The notes: a model not told the origin generated them from the sequence alone. Numbered from the stretch's first letter, positions 1 to 11,781 are shown. The stretch is DNA of 64,000 bases from Corynespora cassiicola (GCA_022059125.1 JAEUWY010000004.1:2232001-2296000), one strand, 5' to 3'. Program-made: numbers and translations.

Positions 1-1509
1 TGTTCGGTCTGTGGGGGTTCATGAGCAATTTGCCATTTCTTCCATATCTGGTAAAATCTCACGAGCCTGTTTAACGCCACTCTGACGATTTCCTGAAGCA
101 CTAGCCCAGTCCTACTGACGGATGGAATACCAAAGCACACACAACCCGCAGCGACCAAAGCCGTGAGGAACTCGGGCCTAGAACTCTCGCTATCAAATGT
201 AAAGGGGTGTATCCAAGCGTCAGTCTCCGTACGCTTTGCAATTCCAACCTTGATCAATTTATCGAGACAATCCGCAGAGGGGAATGAGGGTATCGCAACT
301 TGGCTCTGGGTGGTCTTGGAGACTAATTGAAATATGCGGTCCCGTGCTTGTGGGGAGAGTGTATCCTGTATGACTATGTTGGACGGACACGGCTCATGGG
401 GAGAAGAGGCGATGTCGACATTCCGTTCATCGATCGTGATGCCGTCGTGCTCGCTAAAGGCGTGCTGGTTTCGCCCGGGGACCCAGAACCTGGAAAACTC
501 AGCATCGAATATCAAAAACTGGTATCGACTCACCAAGGCGATTGCTTGAATATGGCATGTCTCCGACGTGCTTGATCATCAGGCTGACGAGGTTGAGCAG
601 CATCGCCAGTCTCTCTGTTTCCCGAGGAAGAGAAGAATTCATTCAGAACCTGCTGTGCCTCCAATGTCTGATCCACCGTAGGAGCAAAGTCGTTACTGAA
701 CAAATCCATTTCACCTAACCACTCAACCTCGGGCATCCACATGGTCAGGTCCGGGGGCTGCACTGGCTCCACTCCGATAAAATCCTGCTCGGGGACCATT
801 ATCTGCTCGAAAAAAGTTGGTATCTCTTGGCTCTGGGAAAAGCCATGACTGTACAGACTCAACAACGCTTGCGCATCAGAAACCTCCCCGGAGAAGGCTT
901 CCGAATTTTGCTGTCCCGTCTGTGCATTTTCATCACGGAGATCATGAACTGGGCTTTGGCGATCTGGAGGAGTGGGAAATCCCGAGGCGACAGACTCTTC
1001 GACATGCGATACTGGTGAGGCTATTCCTTGAGTCAATGACCTAATGCTGCATGCTATCCCCTTCTTTTGACATCGCTGGCAGGGCCGATAGTTGTCGCAC
1101 TTCACTTTTGACAACACGCACGCATCACATGCCTTCACAGCCCGTTCAGCGCTTCTATTCGGGCCAATTTGTCCCTGAGCAGCATTTTTTGCATGTGTCG
1201 CCTGGTGTCGAAGAAGCAAATCTCTTCGATTGAATGCTGCAGGGCATTCTTCGCATCTAAAGGGCCTCTCATTCCGATCTATCACAGTTAGCGATGATAT
1301 TCCGAGATTCCAGTATCCGCGTACTCACGTGAGTCCAAGTGTCGGTTCAAGTGGTCGGCGCGTTCATACGTTCGGCTGCAGACTTGACACTGGAGTGATG
1401 TGGGGCCGACTATGCTCTGTTGGGACTGTCGCTGACGTTTTCTTGGTCTATGACTTGTTGGTTCATACGGGGATTCCTCACTTTCAGACACAGATGGGTG
1501 GTCGGACAT
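1..1509 (-). CDS. C2H2 x2 + Zn2Cys6 transcription factor, 3' end cut by window edge
   Basis: Putative cluster-type nuclear regulator. Exons (minus strand) are 1509-1329, 1278-534 and 489 down to the window edge; introns are 1279-1328 and 490-533 (44 nt). The 60 codons of exon 1 carry the first half of a C2H2 finger (C41, C44, H57); its last ligand, H61, is split by intron 1. A second C2H2 finger follows (C69, C72, H85, H89), then a full Zn(2)-C6 cluster (C111, C114, C121, C127, C130, C137). After intron 2 the frame stays open to base 1 with a hydrophobic stretch resembling the start of the fungal middle homology region. Composite C2H2-C6 proteins of this kind (Cmr1/Pig1 type) commonly regulate neighbouring metabolic genes. 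The ATG at 1509 is the first in frame before finger 1. The C terminus is missing only because the window stops. Confidence 0.85.
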
Positions 1510-1925
1510 TTTGGCGGGCCATGGATGAGGAGCGGAAGAAGTGGGAATAAAAATCCGGGGTACATGAATGAGCGTGAACCGCGGGAAGTGGGGGACGAAA
1601 AATAGCGCACTTCTGAATTTGCGGGGAAAAGAGCACTGGTCGACCCTTGCTTCGGCAAATGAAAACCGAGGCATTACGTGGCCTAGATGGCTCTGAAGTG
1701 ATTGATCAACTTCCAGAACAGCGTGTGCATCAGAACTGACCTGGTCCTCCAAGCTGTGGTTTTCAATTTTCGCGAAAAGACACGATTTGGACGTTGTCAA
1801 TGAGCACCCAATAAATTGATTCAACTTGATCAAGAGAATTTTATTTCAAAAACTCTACAAAACTGTTGCGCTGCAAAAGTATGGCAACTGAAAGAAGGGA
1901 ATTTGATTTTGTTTTCTTCCTCGAA

Positions 1926-3277
1926 TCATGAACTTGAGACAATGCCTTGGCGTTTCTGCCATTCCATAGCTCCACGATAAAGACAGTTATAGTCCATGAA
2001 TTCATCAGGTCGCCTGCAAAACGTCAGCCCATGATTGAATTTTGAGCAAGGGAGGGTACTTGCATCTTAATCTCTTTGCTGCCCTTTTCAGTAGCTGGCT
2101 TTGCTGCATCTCGGCTGTATTGTTGGATCAGACTCGCCCTTTTGAACCGACATTGAAATACATCTCCGAGAGCTGAAGAAATCTCTTGTACTGTTGGTTT
2201 GCCGCCAAAGCCACCAAAATAGACCCCAAGAGCTTCGGCATCCTCAACGGTTTGGCTAGCGCCTGTGGTTGTCAGACAAAGATGGCATCATTTCAGGGAC
2301 TTCTTACCTTGTCCTTGGGTAGGGAGCATAGCGTGTGCTGCATCCCCTATCAGAACCACCCGACCTCGTGTCCAAGTCTTCAGAGGTTCAATATCGCGCA
2401 GCTGCCATAATCCAATACTGTCTGCCTCTCGAAGAACACTCTTTGTCCATTCAGGAAAGCCGCTGAATGTATCCAGCATCTTATCCATATCTCCTTTTGT
2501 AACCCATGACTGCGCGGCGTTCGGGTCCTCATGCATCTTGTCATCTGGTACCAGCCCGACAAAACTGTATACCTGTCCATCTCGCGCTGGACCCATGATC
2601 AGTCTGCAATCATGAGCCATCATCATCGACGTGTATGGGTCCCGAGGGTTAATTTTGCTGCAGAATTCGGGTGCTTTCGATTCCAACACTTTGGTGGGTA
2701 CCATCAACCGATAGGCGGAAGATCCAGTAGGTATCGCTCGAATTTCTTCTCCCACGACAAATGGCCTCGTTATGCTATGAATTCCATCGGCACCAACTAT
2801 AAGATCTGCCATGAGGACGTCTCCATCTTCCAAAGTGACTAGCCCAGCCTCACAGTCGCACCCTACAACCCGAGAAGAAGTGCGGATTACTGCCGGGGCG
2901 CCGTTTCTTTCGGTATCCAAGGCAGCTTGCTTGAGATATTCATGTAGGTCCTGCCTGTGCCACATGATCCTGTCTGCATCGTAACCCTTCTTTTTCAGTA
3001 GGGGTATCTCATTTACCATTCTACCGTCTACGTCATAGATACGGAAGCCATGGTCCACAGTACCCCGAGAATCATCAAGAAGATCATCTAGCCCCCATGT
3101 TTGTTGTAGTATTCGTGTGGCATTCGGTTGAAGGGAAATCGTAGCGCCAATTTCAGCGTTCAGTCGAGATTGCTCGAGAATGGTAATCTCTCGATTCGGG
3201 CCTCGCAGCGCTATTGCCGCCGACATGCCTGCGATACCTCCGCCCACGATGATGATCTGGAATGGCGTTGACGACAT
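1926..3277 (-). CDS. FAD-dependent monooxygenase (salicylate-hydroxylase/UbiH type)
   Basis: Flavoprotein hydroxylase of 418 residues. Exons are 3277-2308, 2262-2064 and 2013-1926. The N terminus has the Rossmann FAD motif VGGGIAG (residues 11-17). A DG motif (VGADGIHS, about 165) and the GD motif (LIGDAAHAMLPTQGQGA, about 308-324) follow, which together define class A aromatic/NAD(P)H hydroxylases. Intron 1 (2263-2307) interrupts the GQGA stretch. Intron 2 (2014-2063) begins GCAAGT and ends GCAG, a rare GC-AG intron; using a nearby GT gives an immediate stop. The C-terminal exon encodes a short helical tail ending in SSS. It is transcribed away from dioxygenase A across a 549-bp shared promoter. 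The substrate cannot be inferred; aromatic acids or polyketide-like phenols are typical for the family. Confidence 0.9.
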
Positions 3278-3826
3278 ATTGGGAGGACTCGAACTTGGAA
3301 ATAATGAGAAGGACTAGTGATGAAGACAGGGCCGGCTTGATAATTGAAGTGGGCATCCCAATGTACGTAATGGAGTGTACAAAAGAATTTTCGCTGTCTC
3401 AATTCGAACTATGAGAGCTGAAGTGGATTGCTCGAATTCCAAGGGAGGTAGTATGCATAAAAAGTGTCCTACAATTGACTACAACAAAAAAGGCCGGGAT
3501 TGGGCTCTGGCAACAATGGGTGCCAGGAACGAGCCAGCAATCAATTTTTAGCACATCTTTTTCGGAAGTCCCGCATCTGCATTACGAGGCTTCCCCCTCA
3601 ACCCGATGCAAGATGTGGGGGCGGGTCTAGAGATGTTGGTGCGAATGTCACGTCGGAATTTGTGGCGGTTCGGCCTACGGGCCATGTGGGGAATTATCCG
3701 ACTGAAAGACATCGAGAATCTGACACTGAAAAGGCCTATGGTTATATTCCTTGTCCATTCAAAAGTTGCTAAGCCTTTCATACATCGACGCGGAATTACT
3801 TTCCAACTTCTCACACCACATTAACA
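3278..3826. promoter_or_regulatory. Divergent promoter between FAD monooxygenase and dioxygenase A
   Basis: This 549-bp stretch separates two start codons facing away from each other, so it must carry both promoters. It contains TTCGGCCTACGG at 3669-3680, whose 8-bp core recurs in the other divergent promoter of this cluster (10447-10457), and two ATGTGGGG-like stretches. CGG triplets are the usual half-sites of Zn2Cys6 proteins. No TATA box is obvious on either side. The regulatory role is inference. Confidence 0.45.
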
Positions 3827-4989
3827 ATGATCACCACTACTACTCAGACTGTACCTGTTACGCTCAAGGGTGTAGATGAGGGTCGCCTCAAGGTCGATGG
3901 AACTGACGTCAGCTATGGTGATTGGAGAGACGACTTGGCTCGCGATGGATACGCCGTTATCAAAGGCGCAATTCCACGTGAGCGGGCCGACAAGTATGCA
4001 GATATGATGTACGGTTGGCTTGAGGGATTGTAAGTACCTTGACAGTTCGACATGCCGCACTCTGACATTGCACCAGCAACCTCGGGTTCGATCGCAATGA
4101 CCTTTCCACAGTACACAAGGACCACCTTCCATTCATCACCGAAAAGGGCATGTGTCTCAACTATGCCGTTACCCATGAAGACTTCGCCTGGGCCATCCGG
4201 GGTGAGCCTGGGGTCGTGGGAGCTTTTGAAAAGGTGTACAACACTCAAGATCTACTGGTGTCTTTTGACGCCATCAACTTCGGGTTTCCAAAGTATGGAG
4301 CATCTGTCGATGCCATCGCGATATGCTGACCAATGCTTAGCCGTAACGATCTGCCGCCAAACAAGCCCTGGCCTCACCAAGACCAGGACCCGGAAAAGCC
4401 AGGCTTCCGATGTCTACAGGGCCTGGTCAATCTCCTGCCCAACGGACCTGATGATGGAGGTCTTATTATATGTCCTGGCGCACACCTGCTCTCCGATGAA
4501 TTCCACAAAGCTATGAAGGATGAGCCAAGGATCCCAGCATGGACTCCGGAGTGGTTTGGATTTACTGAGAACGGTATGAAGTGGCTCGATAATAAAGGGT
4601 GCAAGTGGGTAAAGGTATGCGCGGATCCAGGAGACTTGCTGGTTTGGGATTCGAGGACGCCTGTGAGTAAACTCAATCTACCGTGACATGACCGCAGCTG
4701 ATCAGATTAGCACTACAACCTCAGCTCCAAGACCGATCAAGCTAGATTTGCCGTGTACACTTGTTACATGCCTGTCTCGGACGCCAGCCAAGAAGACCTC
4801 CTGAGGAAGAAAGACGCATATGAAGGGTGGGTGGGAACCACCCATTGGCCAAATGCTCGACACACAGGTTCCAATTGCGCGAAACGCGGCGAGGAGGACG
4901 ACCCGCACAATCGTTTCGAGCCGGTGAACAAGCCGGTAATGAACGAGCGCACGTTCAAGTTGACGGGAATCCCATATATCAAGGTGTAG
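3827..4989 (+). CDS. Phytanoyl-CoA dioxygenase family protein A
   Basis: Fe(II)/2-oxoglutarate-dependent dioxygenase of 339 residues. Exons are 3827-4029, 4077-4292, 4341-4662 and 4711-4989; the three introns are 47-48 nt. The metal triad is intact: H152-x-D154 in the WPHQD motif and distal H248. R259, 11 residues after the distal His, is the likely 2-oxoglutarate anchor. The last intron sits directly before the H248 codon. The N-terminal GDWRDD...GYAVIKG stretch is shared with dioxygenase B at 10722. Family members hydroxylate, desaturate or endoperoxidise small molecules in fungal pathways. The start was chosen at the first ATG, which gives an N terminus like that of the paralogue. It is divergently paired with the FAD monooxygenase. 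Confidence 0.9.
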
Positions 4990-5735
4990 ATTGTTCTGGT
5001 CTGGCATGTGCGCACTCGGATAATTTATGGGGCACTGGAGGTGGTGATACAAAATAGGTTGGAGGCTATGGGTTGGGAGGGATCTCAGAGGTCATTCGTT
5101 TGGCTTTATCGATAGCTTGCTAATCGAACCGTTCACTGCTGCACTGGCACCCTCACATCACTGCCATCTATACACTTGCGCATCAATACCTGGGACATCA
5201 ATGAATCAACTTTTTCTACAATAGAAGCACCTTCCTTCACATGAGTAAATCCTTTGTTTCCCCTCGCTCACTTAATGCACATGCCAAAAAGCCAGGTGAT
5301 TGGCTACCTAGGTAAATACCTAGGTGCCTGGGCGGGAAGTCGGAAATTATTAACGTGGCTTTGGCAAGCGAATTTTGTTCTAGATAAATTCTCTCTTTAA
5401 ATATTAAGGGTTTGGCTATGCCGTCTCATTAACTAAATTCTATATTAAGTAGCTGTTGTTGTTTTTGTTATTCGCAGAGCGTGCACGATAAGTCCAAAAC
5501 TGAGACGAAATCTGAAGAAGATCACAGTTACGGATTACATTGAGCACTATAGAATACGACCTAACCACATCAAATTTATACAAGAAATCCTCGAACTGAC
5601 GGTTTCCTGCTTGTAGCTACCAACTCGATTCCGCCCCTAAAGCCTATATAACGCCCTTGACGAGTCTTTGATATCTTGAACTTGAACTTGCAGATCAGGA
5701 CTAGCCTTAGCTCCTCGCTCGCTCTCCTTGTTCGC
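4990..5735. other. Convergent intergenic gap with duplicated ACCTAGGT palindrome
   Basis: No coding exon could be supported between the ends of dioxygenase A and the MFS transporter, which converge here. The one notable structure is the 8-bp palindrome ACCTAGGT at 5306-5313, repeated at 5318-5325 after four bases. The stretch around 5380-5460 is AT-rich and probably includes 3' untranslated sequence of both genes. Confidence 0.5.
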
Positions 5736-7633
5736 CTAATGCGACATGGAAGGATGTCCGGTCTGTTTCTTCGTAGCATAACGACCAGTGTACTTTCTGA
5801 TCTGCTTGCCAAAGATGAAGATTGGTATTCCCAAAAGTCCAAAAAGGGCCGTAAGGCCGCCATAAGTACCAAAGGAGCCGTCATAGCCAGCATCTTCGAT
5901 GAATTTTGCAACTCCGTAGCTGGCGCCGAAGCTGACAAAACCACGGAAAGCAGTAATTACGACTAGCACGGGTCCCGCACGAGCAGGATAAGCGTCCAAA
6001 AGATACGTAATGGCAGCAATGTTTGCGCCAACAAAGGCAAAGTAATAACCAGCGTTGGCGAAAACGATGACGAACCAATGGTACTTTTCGGGATGCTGGC
6101 CAGCCTGCCCATACAGTACAGAGGCAATGACGCCAATAATGGTTGGGACCCACAAGAGAAGCAGGCGGTTTTCAGGCTCGTGGACTCCGCCATTACGTCT
6201 TGCTCGCCACTTGATGACAAAGTCTGAGCCGTTCCCTAGGAGAGGTAGGGCAACGAATGCGACCACAATCTGGCCAGCATTGACGTATGAAGCCGATTTG
6301 TCCGCCCAGTTGTACGGAGGACTCGTAACGATTGTACCATAAGTGGTTCCAATGGCAATGTTGACTCCGCTGCAGCAGGTCAGTTATGGCTGGGTAGCGT
6401 CGGTGTTCGTTCCCCACTTACATTGTCAATCCATTCAAGCAAAACGCCCACAGGACATTGGGAAACAGTAGAATCTGGAAAGTATTCTAAGAACTTGTCA
6501 GATGACATTAAATGAGTTGGATGCAAAGCCGTACCGTGAAGCCATACCAGCCCTCCATCCAGTCCGGCTTTCCGACAAAAACGCGCATATCTGACCAAAG
6601 AGTCCTTGGTAGATAATTGGTGGTATCTAGGGCTGGGCGATCGCTTATCTTGACCGGTGGTGGAGCGGTATGCGTATCGTCGTCGCCGTCTTCGGAGAAC
6701 TGGCCGTAGGCAGCCAGAGAGCGGTCGTACCGGCTTTCGGGAACCCAAAATATGGAAAACACCAATGTGACTCCACATAGACCCGCGCCAAGGTTGTACC
6801 AGTTCTCGGGGCCTATAGCGCCGGCAATGGGGGACGCGCAGATGACATACACCGCAGCAATGACAGTCTGGATGGCAGATTGCCACATCAAGAACGTGCT
6901 TCGCTCATGCACAAAGTGGATTTCCTGAAATGTTAGTGGGTGCCAGTAATTTTGGAAAGGACTTCATACCTGGATCATCATTGGTACCAATGCTTCACTT
7001 TGGCCGGCACCCAATCCGAGAAGCATACGCGCGCCAAGGTGCCAGTTGTAATCCTTCGAGTATGCAGCCAAAACCGCAGACCCAATCAGCAAGACCAGAG
7101 AGCCGAGATAGACGGGCCTCCGCCCTATTGCTAGAGCTAGCGGCATGCACACGAGATTTCCGACCCCCATGAACATGGACGGGTAAGTCATGAGAGCGGT
7201 GATGTCTGCATATGTGGCCCCTGCTGCCGCATAGGTGGGAATGTAGAAATTCAGCAATCCTCCAAATCCAGATACGAGCGCGAGGCCGAGGCTGGAAACT
7301 TTGCCAACGTTAGTTGGGTGATGAATGTCGAGTCTCCATGGCCTTACATATCGATACGAGAACGATGAAGACAACCTTCCGCCACTTGGGCATGTTCAAA
7401 GGGTCTTGGTGTCATTTAGCGCTGCGCAACGGCTATCAAATTCGCTATCACGTACCTCGTGGATCTGCGCTCGGCGCTGGAATCAGAAATATGTCCTTTT
7501 GGTCGGTGATGGTCACGGTGCCCATTGCAGCGGGCTGCTGGATCACCTTTGATGAAATCTCGCCGTCAGAGACAGTCTCATACCGCTCCACGGTCGTCTC
7601 GAGAGGCTTAACCTCCTTCATGTTTTCCAACAT
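5736..7633 (-). CDS. MFS transporter, DHA1/HOL1-like
   Basis: Plasma-membrane permease of 550 residues. Exons are 7633-7456, 7404-7348, 7298-6970, 6924-6535, 6486-6422 and 6369-5736; the five introns are 45-52 nt. The N terminus is a soluble arm ending in PAPSADPRDPLNMPKW, a sequence typical just before TM1 of fungal DHA1 carriers. Motif A-like GRRPVYLGS follows TM2, and the N-terminal half ends with the QEIHFVHERS loop. A charged central loop separates the two six-helix halves. The C terminus is short and basic. Its place among the oxidative enzymes suggests export or uptake of the cluster product or substrate, but drug/proton antiporters of this family also move polyamines and xenobiotics. 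Confidence 0.88.
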
Positions 7634-8464
7634 GGCGGCGATTGCTCAAAGGGCTAGCTGGAAGGATGCAAAAGATGAAATGATAAAAGTCAACCCGCTC
7701 GTCCTACTATCGGAAGAGCACAGACGTTGTGGTGAGTTCCAATATCGTGGGTCAGGCAATCGTATATCAAGGCGATTTGATATCCAAGCCTTGCTATTCG
7801 AAAACTAGCTGCGCTCAATTGCTCCCACTCGCGCCGACGGCCAAGTTGGGCCAAGTTAGTGCCGCGCCTTTGTCGAACTCCACATCCCGGCATAAGGGCA
7901 TTGATTTACCCCAGAATTTGACGTGGTCATTGTTCGGGGCTGGATGCTTGGTTTTGCGGGGGCGCTGATGAACCTTTGGGGTGGCGTACGGCATAGCAGA
8001 CGGGGTAGTCGTGTTGCGGGTTAGCGCTCGGAAAATGGGGCCTCGGATCACGGGCTAACGCGACACTGAAATGGACCCTCTGAAATCTTGGCCCGTTCAC
8101 CATTGCCATTTGTTCTCCATCTACCGAGCACAATCCGCTGCAAGATCTGGTTCAGGACACAAGCGGATGATGCCATTCATCAAGCGGCTGAGTACTTGGC
8201 TTCGAAATCCTCTGAAACCGAGCGAGCCTAGGTGCGAGGATGCAAGAGTCTTTCCTACAGAATCATTACAGTGAGCGCTATATTGCCCGTAGATACTTGG
8301 ATGTCCGCCCTTGTCATGAAAAGTCTCGAGAAATATATCATCAATAATCAAGATCATCAGGTTGACAAAAATTATCAATCAACGTTGGCTTTCGCCCATC
8401 ATTGGATGCTACAAACAACGGCCTCAACAAAAAACGCCATCAGGAACGTTAATTACATAGCCAT
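7634..8464. promoter_or_regulatory. Upstream region of the MFS transporter
   Basis: This 831-bp region lies between the MFS start codon and the 3' end of the CocE hydrolase; both are on the minus strand. It must hold the transporter promoter and the hydrolase terminator. The short open frames in it have no recognisable composition or motif. I saw no copy of the TTCGGCCT core found in the two divergent promoters of the cluster. Confidence 0.35.
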
Positions 8465-10346
8465 CTACACCGGCACAAAAGGGAGAATGACTCTGCTTGG
8501 CGTATCTGCACCAAAATGTATCCTATGCTCGCCCTTGTTCTTCTCTTCGTCTGGCCGTGGCGTCGAAAATGCAGTGTATTCTGCGATGGCTGGGAAAGAA
8601 CCAGAAACCTATGCTGGTCAATAAAAATTCACAAGAGTCTTGTCGACACCTTACCTGAACACTAATGGTTTCTCCTTCATCAAAGTCTACGCCCATCGAC
8701 CAGATCCCAATCTCCAGCTTCACAATCTTTCCGGGCGTAATCTTCTCCTCGACATCGTGAGGATGGAATGGGAACTGGGGGTGGAGAGACCGCTCAGGGT
8801 CAAATTTCCGGTGGCTTGCTCTGAGAACTCCAACACTGCCGAGATGCAGATTCAGACTGGCTTGTTCCTTTTCTGGAATGTCGTCGATACTCTTGTACTT
8901 TTCCGGAATAGCCTTGAAGGGGAAACAAAGATGCATAAGAAGTTTGCCGTTCCTGTCGCGCTTTCGCAAAATGACGAATACATTCATGTCATCGTGTTGC
9001 GCACAAGACATGTACAAGACAGCCTTGGGTAGGCCGATGAGTCGCGACCTTTGGGGAAAGGTGTACGAAAACTCGGCAAAGGATTTGGAATCCTCAGAAT
9101 TGTAGGAAGCAGTGCCATTGGAGCTTTCGGCATGTGTAGCCAGACCCTTGTCTGATAGATAAAAGTCGCGATACTCAGTCCCGGGGATGGGAAAGTCGGC
9201 GTACTCAATGTCGTCAATAGCCTCTCTATCTCCAAACTGCAGCGCTGACCATCGGACTTTGGGTGTCTTCTCCCAGTCATTGTCTATACCTCGAAGGTAC
9301 TTGTCGAAGAATTTGTGCAGTTCGGCATTGGAATGTGGGACGCAATAAAGCTCATACCACTCCTGATACGAGCTCCATCTGATCCACTTCTTGTCGTGTG
9401 GTAGGTCTAGCCAGCCGCGCACAGATCCCATTGTGTGGATGCTACTAAAGTCGCTTCCACTGATGAAGACAGGTACTTGGATCTTGCTAATGTCTGCTCG
9501 TTTGTCGTTCCAGTAGATGTTTGCGGTTGGAGACCTTCGGTACATCTCAGCCATATCCTCGATGCCTCCTCCGGGGTTGTTCGTCTTTATGATGAAGTGC
9601 GTTATGAGGTCAAAGTTAGACACTGCAACGGTTAGGCTCAGTTGGATACCACATGCCAGGATCTACTTACTGCTAAAAACTCCACCCCTGCAGAATTGCT
9701 CGCGATAAATGTCGGCAGAACCTTCCCAAGGCGCGATTGCGGCGAGATGTGGAGGGCGCAACGATGCAACTAGCCATTGGATGATTGCAAGTGCAGAGTT
9801 CCCTGCCATACCAACCTTTCCGTTGGACCAGGGCATCTCTGCAATTGCTTCAATGACATCGTAACAGTCCTCTGCGTCTTGAGAGCCCATGAGTGGGATA
9901 GAGCCATCCGAGTCGCCTGTACCCCGCGAGTCCACAGAGATGATTGCGTATCCTCGTGGGCACCAAACGACAGGATCCAGGCCCTCAAACTTTTCTAACC
10001 CACTCAATGCCTCGTTGGGGACGCAGCAGTTCCAAATGCAGATGGGAAGCATGTGCAGTGCAGAGTATTTCTTGCCGTAACAAGACCAACTGATGACAGC
10101 CGGCAGCTTCTCATCGTCTTTTGCATCCGCGGGCCTGTAAATATCGGCGTAAAGGCGACAACCATCGCGAACCTTGATTTCCACATCATGATCGATTCTG
10201 ATGTCAGACTCCAAAGATCGAGCGTTGTACGGGTTGTCGCCTTTGCGAAGGATCTCGGTTCTTCCTGGAGTAAACCCTTTGTAGTTGTTGACTCCAATCT
10301 CAGGCTTGCCGATTGGCTTGTATGCGATTTGTAGAGGGATAGGCAT
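8465..10346 (-). CDS. CocE/NonD-type alpha/beta hydrolase (peptidase S15 family)
   Basis: Acyl hydrolase of 595 residues. Exons are 10346-9671, 9622-8655 and 8608-8465; introns are 48 and 46 nt. The N-terminal fold carries DVEIKVRDG...ADIYRP, typical of the X-Pro dipeptidyl-peptidase/cocaine esterase fold. The probable nucleophile lies in GMAGNSALA. The presumed acid is in FISGSD and the His in VPHSNAELHKFF, followed by FDKYLRG. The C-terminal half is the jelly-roll domain of this family, ending PFVPV. The start chosen (MPIPLQ) is the first ATG of the conserved part; an open frame continues upstream but lies in the promoter shared with dioxygenase B. Likely role: cleavage of an ester or amide of the cluster substrate. 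Substrate unknown. Confidence 0.88.
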
Positions 10347-10721
10347 TGTGGGGGGTTCAAATGGGGTGCGATAGAAGATTACATGATTTCCGAGGACTTG
10401 GAGAATGATAAAAGTACGCGACGCGTTCCGTACCATTTCCGACGGATTCGGCCTCGGTACAATTCTCTCCCCACAACTGGCACTTGACCCACCCCCACTC
10501 CGCACCGACCGCACGTTGATTGGATGAGTCGTCCTCCACCCATTCCGAGAGGGGTTCGGATAGTGGGCATCGTCAGAGATTCGGAACGGCAAACCACATC
10601 CTCGACAACTTGCGACTCTCTCGAAATTATAAAACAACTTGCTAAACGCGTCTCTGGATCTATAACCACAGACAGCTTGTGTGCATACTACCACCACATC
10701 GTTCTTGACTTGTACTCTACC
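10347..10721. promoter_or_regulatory. Divergent promoter between CocE hydrolase and dioxygenase B
   Basis: A 375-bp intergenic region drives two genes in opposite directions. It holds TTCGGCCTCGG at 10447-10457, sharing eight bases and a following CGG with the other divergent promoter of the cluster. It also holds several CGG/CCG triplets, including an everted CCG-N9-CGG arrangement around 10545-10560. These are the kinds of half-sites that Zn2Cys6 dimers bind. Function inferred, not shown. Confidence 0.45.
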
Positions 10722-11781
10722 ATGGCTCCTCACGCAGAATCTCCAGCGCCCGACTCGGGCGTCGATCTTATTCAGCACGACGGCAGCCTTTACGGTGATT
10801 GGCGCGACGACTTCCACCGCAATGGATGCGCCATCGTAAAGGGCGTCATCACACCTGAGCGCGCCGAATACTACAAGAAGAAACAGATTGAATGGCTTCA
10901 ATCATTCGGCCTGGGCTTCGACCCCAGCGATGAGACCACTTGGACGCAGGACCATCTGCCCGTCAGCTTCAAGGGCGGGATGTACTTTGCGTATTCCAGC
11001 ACGCACGAAAAGTTTGTTTGGGAAGCTCGAACAGAACCCAAGGTCATCGAAACCTTTTCGAAGCTCTGGGGTACTGACGAGCTCATTTGTTCCTTTGATG
11101 GAATGAACATCACTCTACCACGCCAAAAGGACCTCAAGTGGAGCCCGTGGCCACATACTGATCAGTCGCCCCACCGAAAGGGCATGCAGTGCGTACAGGG
11201 GCTGCTCAACTACCAGCCAAACGGACCAAAGGATGGCGGGTTGATCCTCATGAAAGGCAGCTCGAAGCTTTTCGATGAATTCTTCCGTGAGAACAGGGAG
11301 CAGGACGATCACGAGGACAAGCCCCCAGAGGAAGAAGACTTCAAAGACTTGTTCATCTTCAAAGAAGACGACGTGAAGTGGTTCGAGGAGCGCGGCTGCA
11401 CTTTGGAGAAGATTTGCCTGGAACCTGGAGACCTTGTCCTGTGGGACAGCCGAACCATGTATGTATCAACTCCCAAAATTGAGTGCAAAAAGAACTAACT
11501 TTCATAGGCACTATGCTTGCTTTCCTCAAGGTGATTTGATTCGACATGTACAGTATATTTGCATGACTCCTCGAAGATTCGCAAAGCCTGAAGATATCGA
11601 ACTCAAGGCCAACATGTTTAAGACATGGCAGGGAACAACGCACTGGCCTCATTGCAACATCCGCAAAGCGGGTCCTCCTCTCCGAGACGGCAAGGTAGAT
11701 CCGTTGGACCGCCACGAACCGCTGGAGAAACCGGAAATTACGGATCGGGTGCTGCAATTAGCTGCAGTCAAGGCTTATTGA
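10722..11781 (+). CDS. Phytanoyl-CoA dioxygenase family protein B
   Basis: Second Fe(II)/2-oxoglutarate dioxygenase, 336 residues. Exons are 10722-11458 and 11508-11781, with one 49-nt intron. The triad is H145-x-D147 (WPHTD) and H247, with the 2-oxoglutarate Arg at R258; the spacing of H247 to R258 equals that in paralogue A. Other shared blocks are GDWRDD, the QPNGPKDGGL loop, LVLWDSRT and WQGTTHWP. The single intron splits the Met codon immediately before the distal His, one base away from the last intron of A. An acidic insertion (EDKPPEEEDF) is specific to B. All active-site residues are present, so it is probably functional and has diverged in substrate or step from A. Confidence 0.92.
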
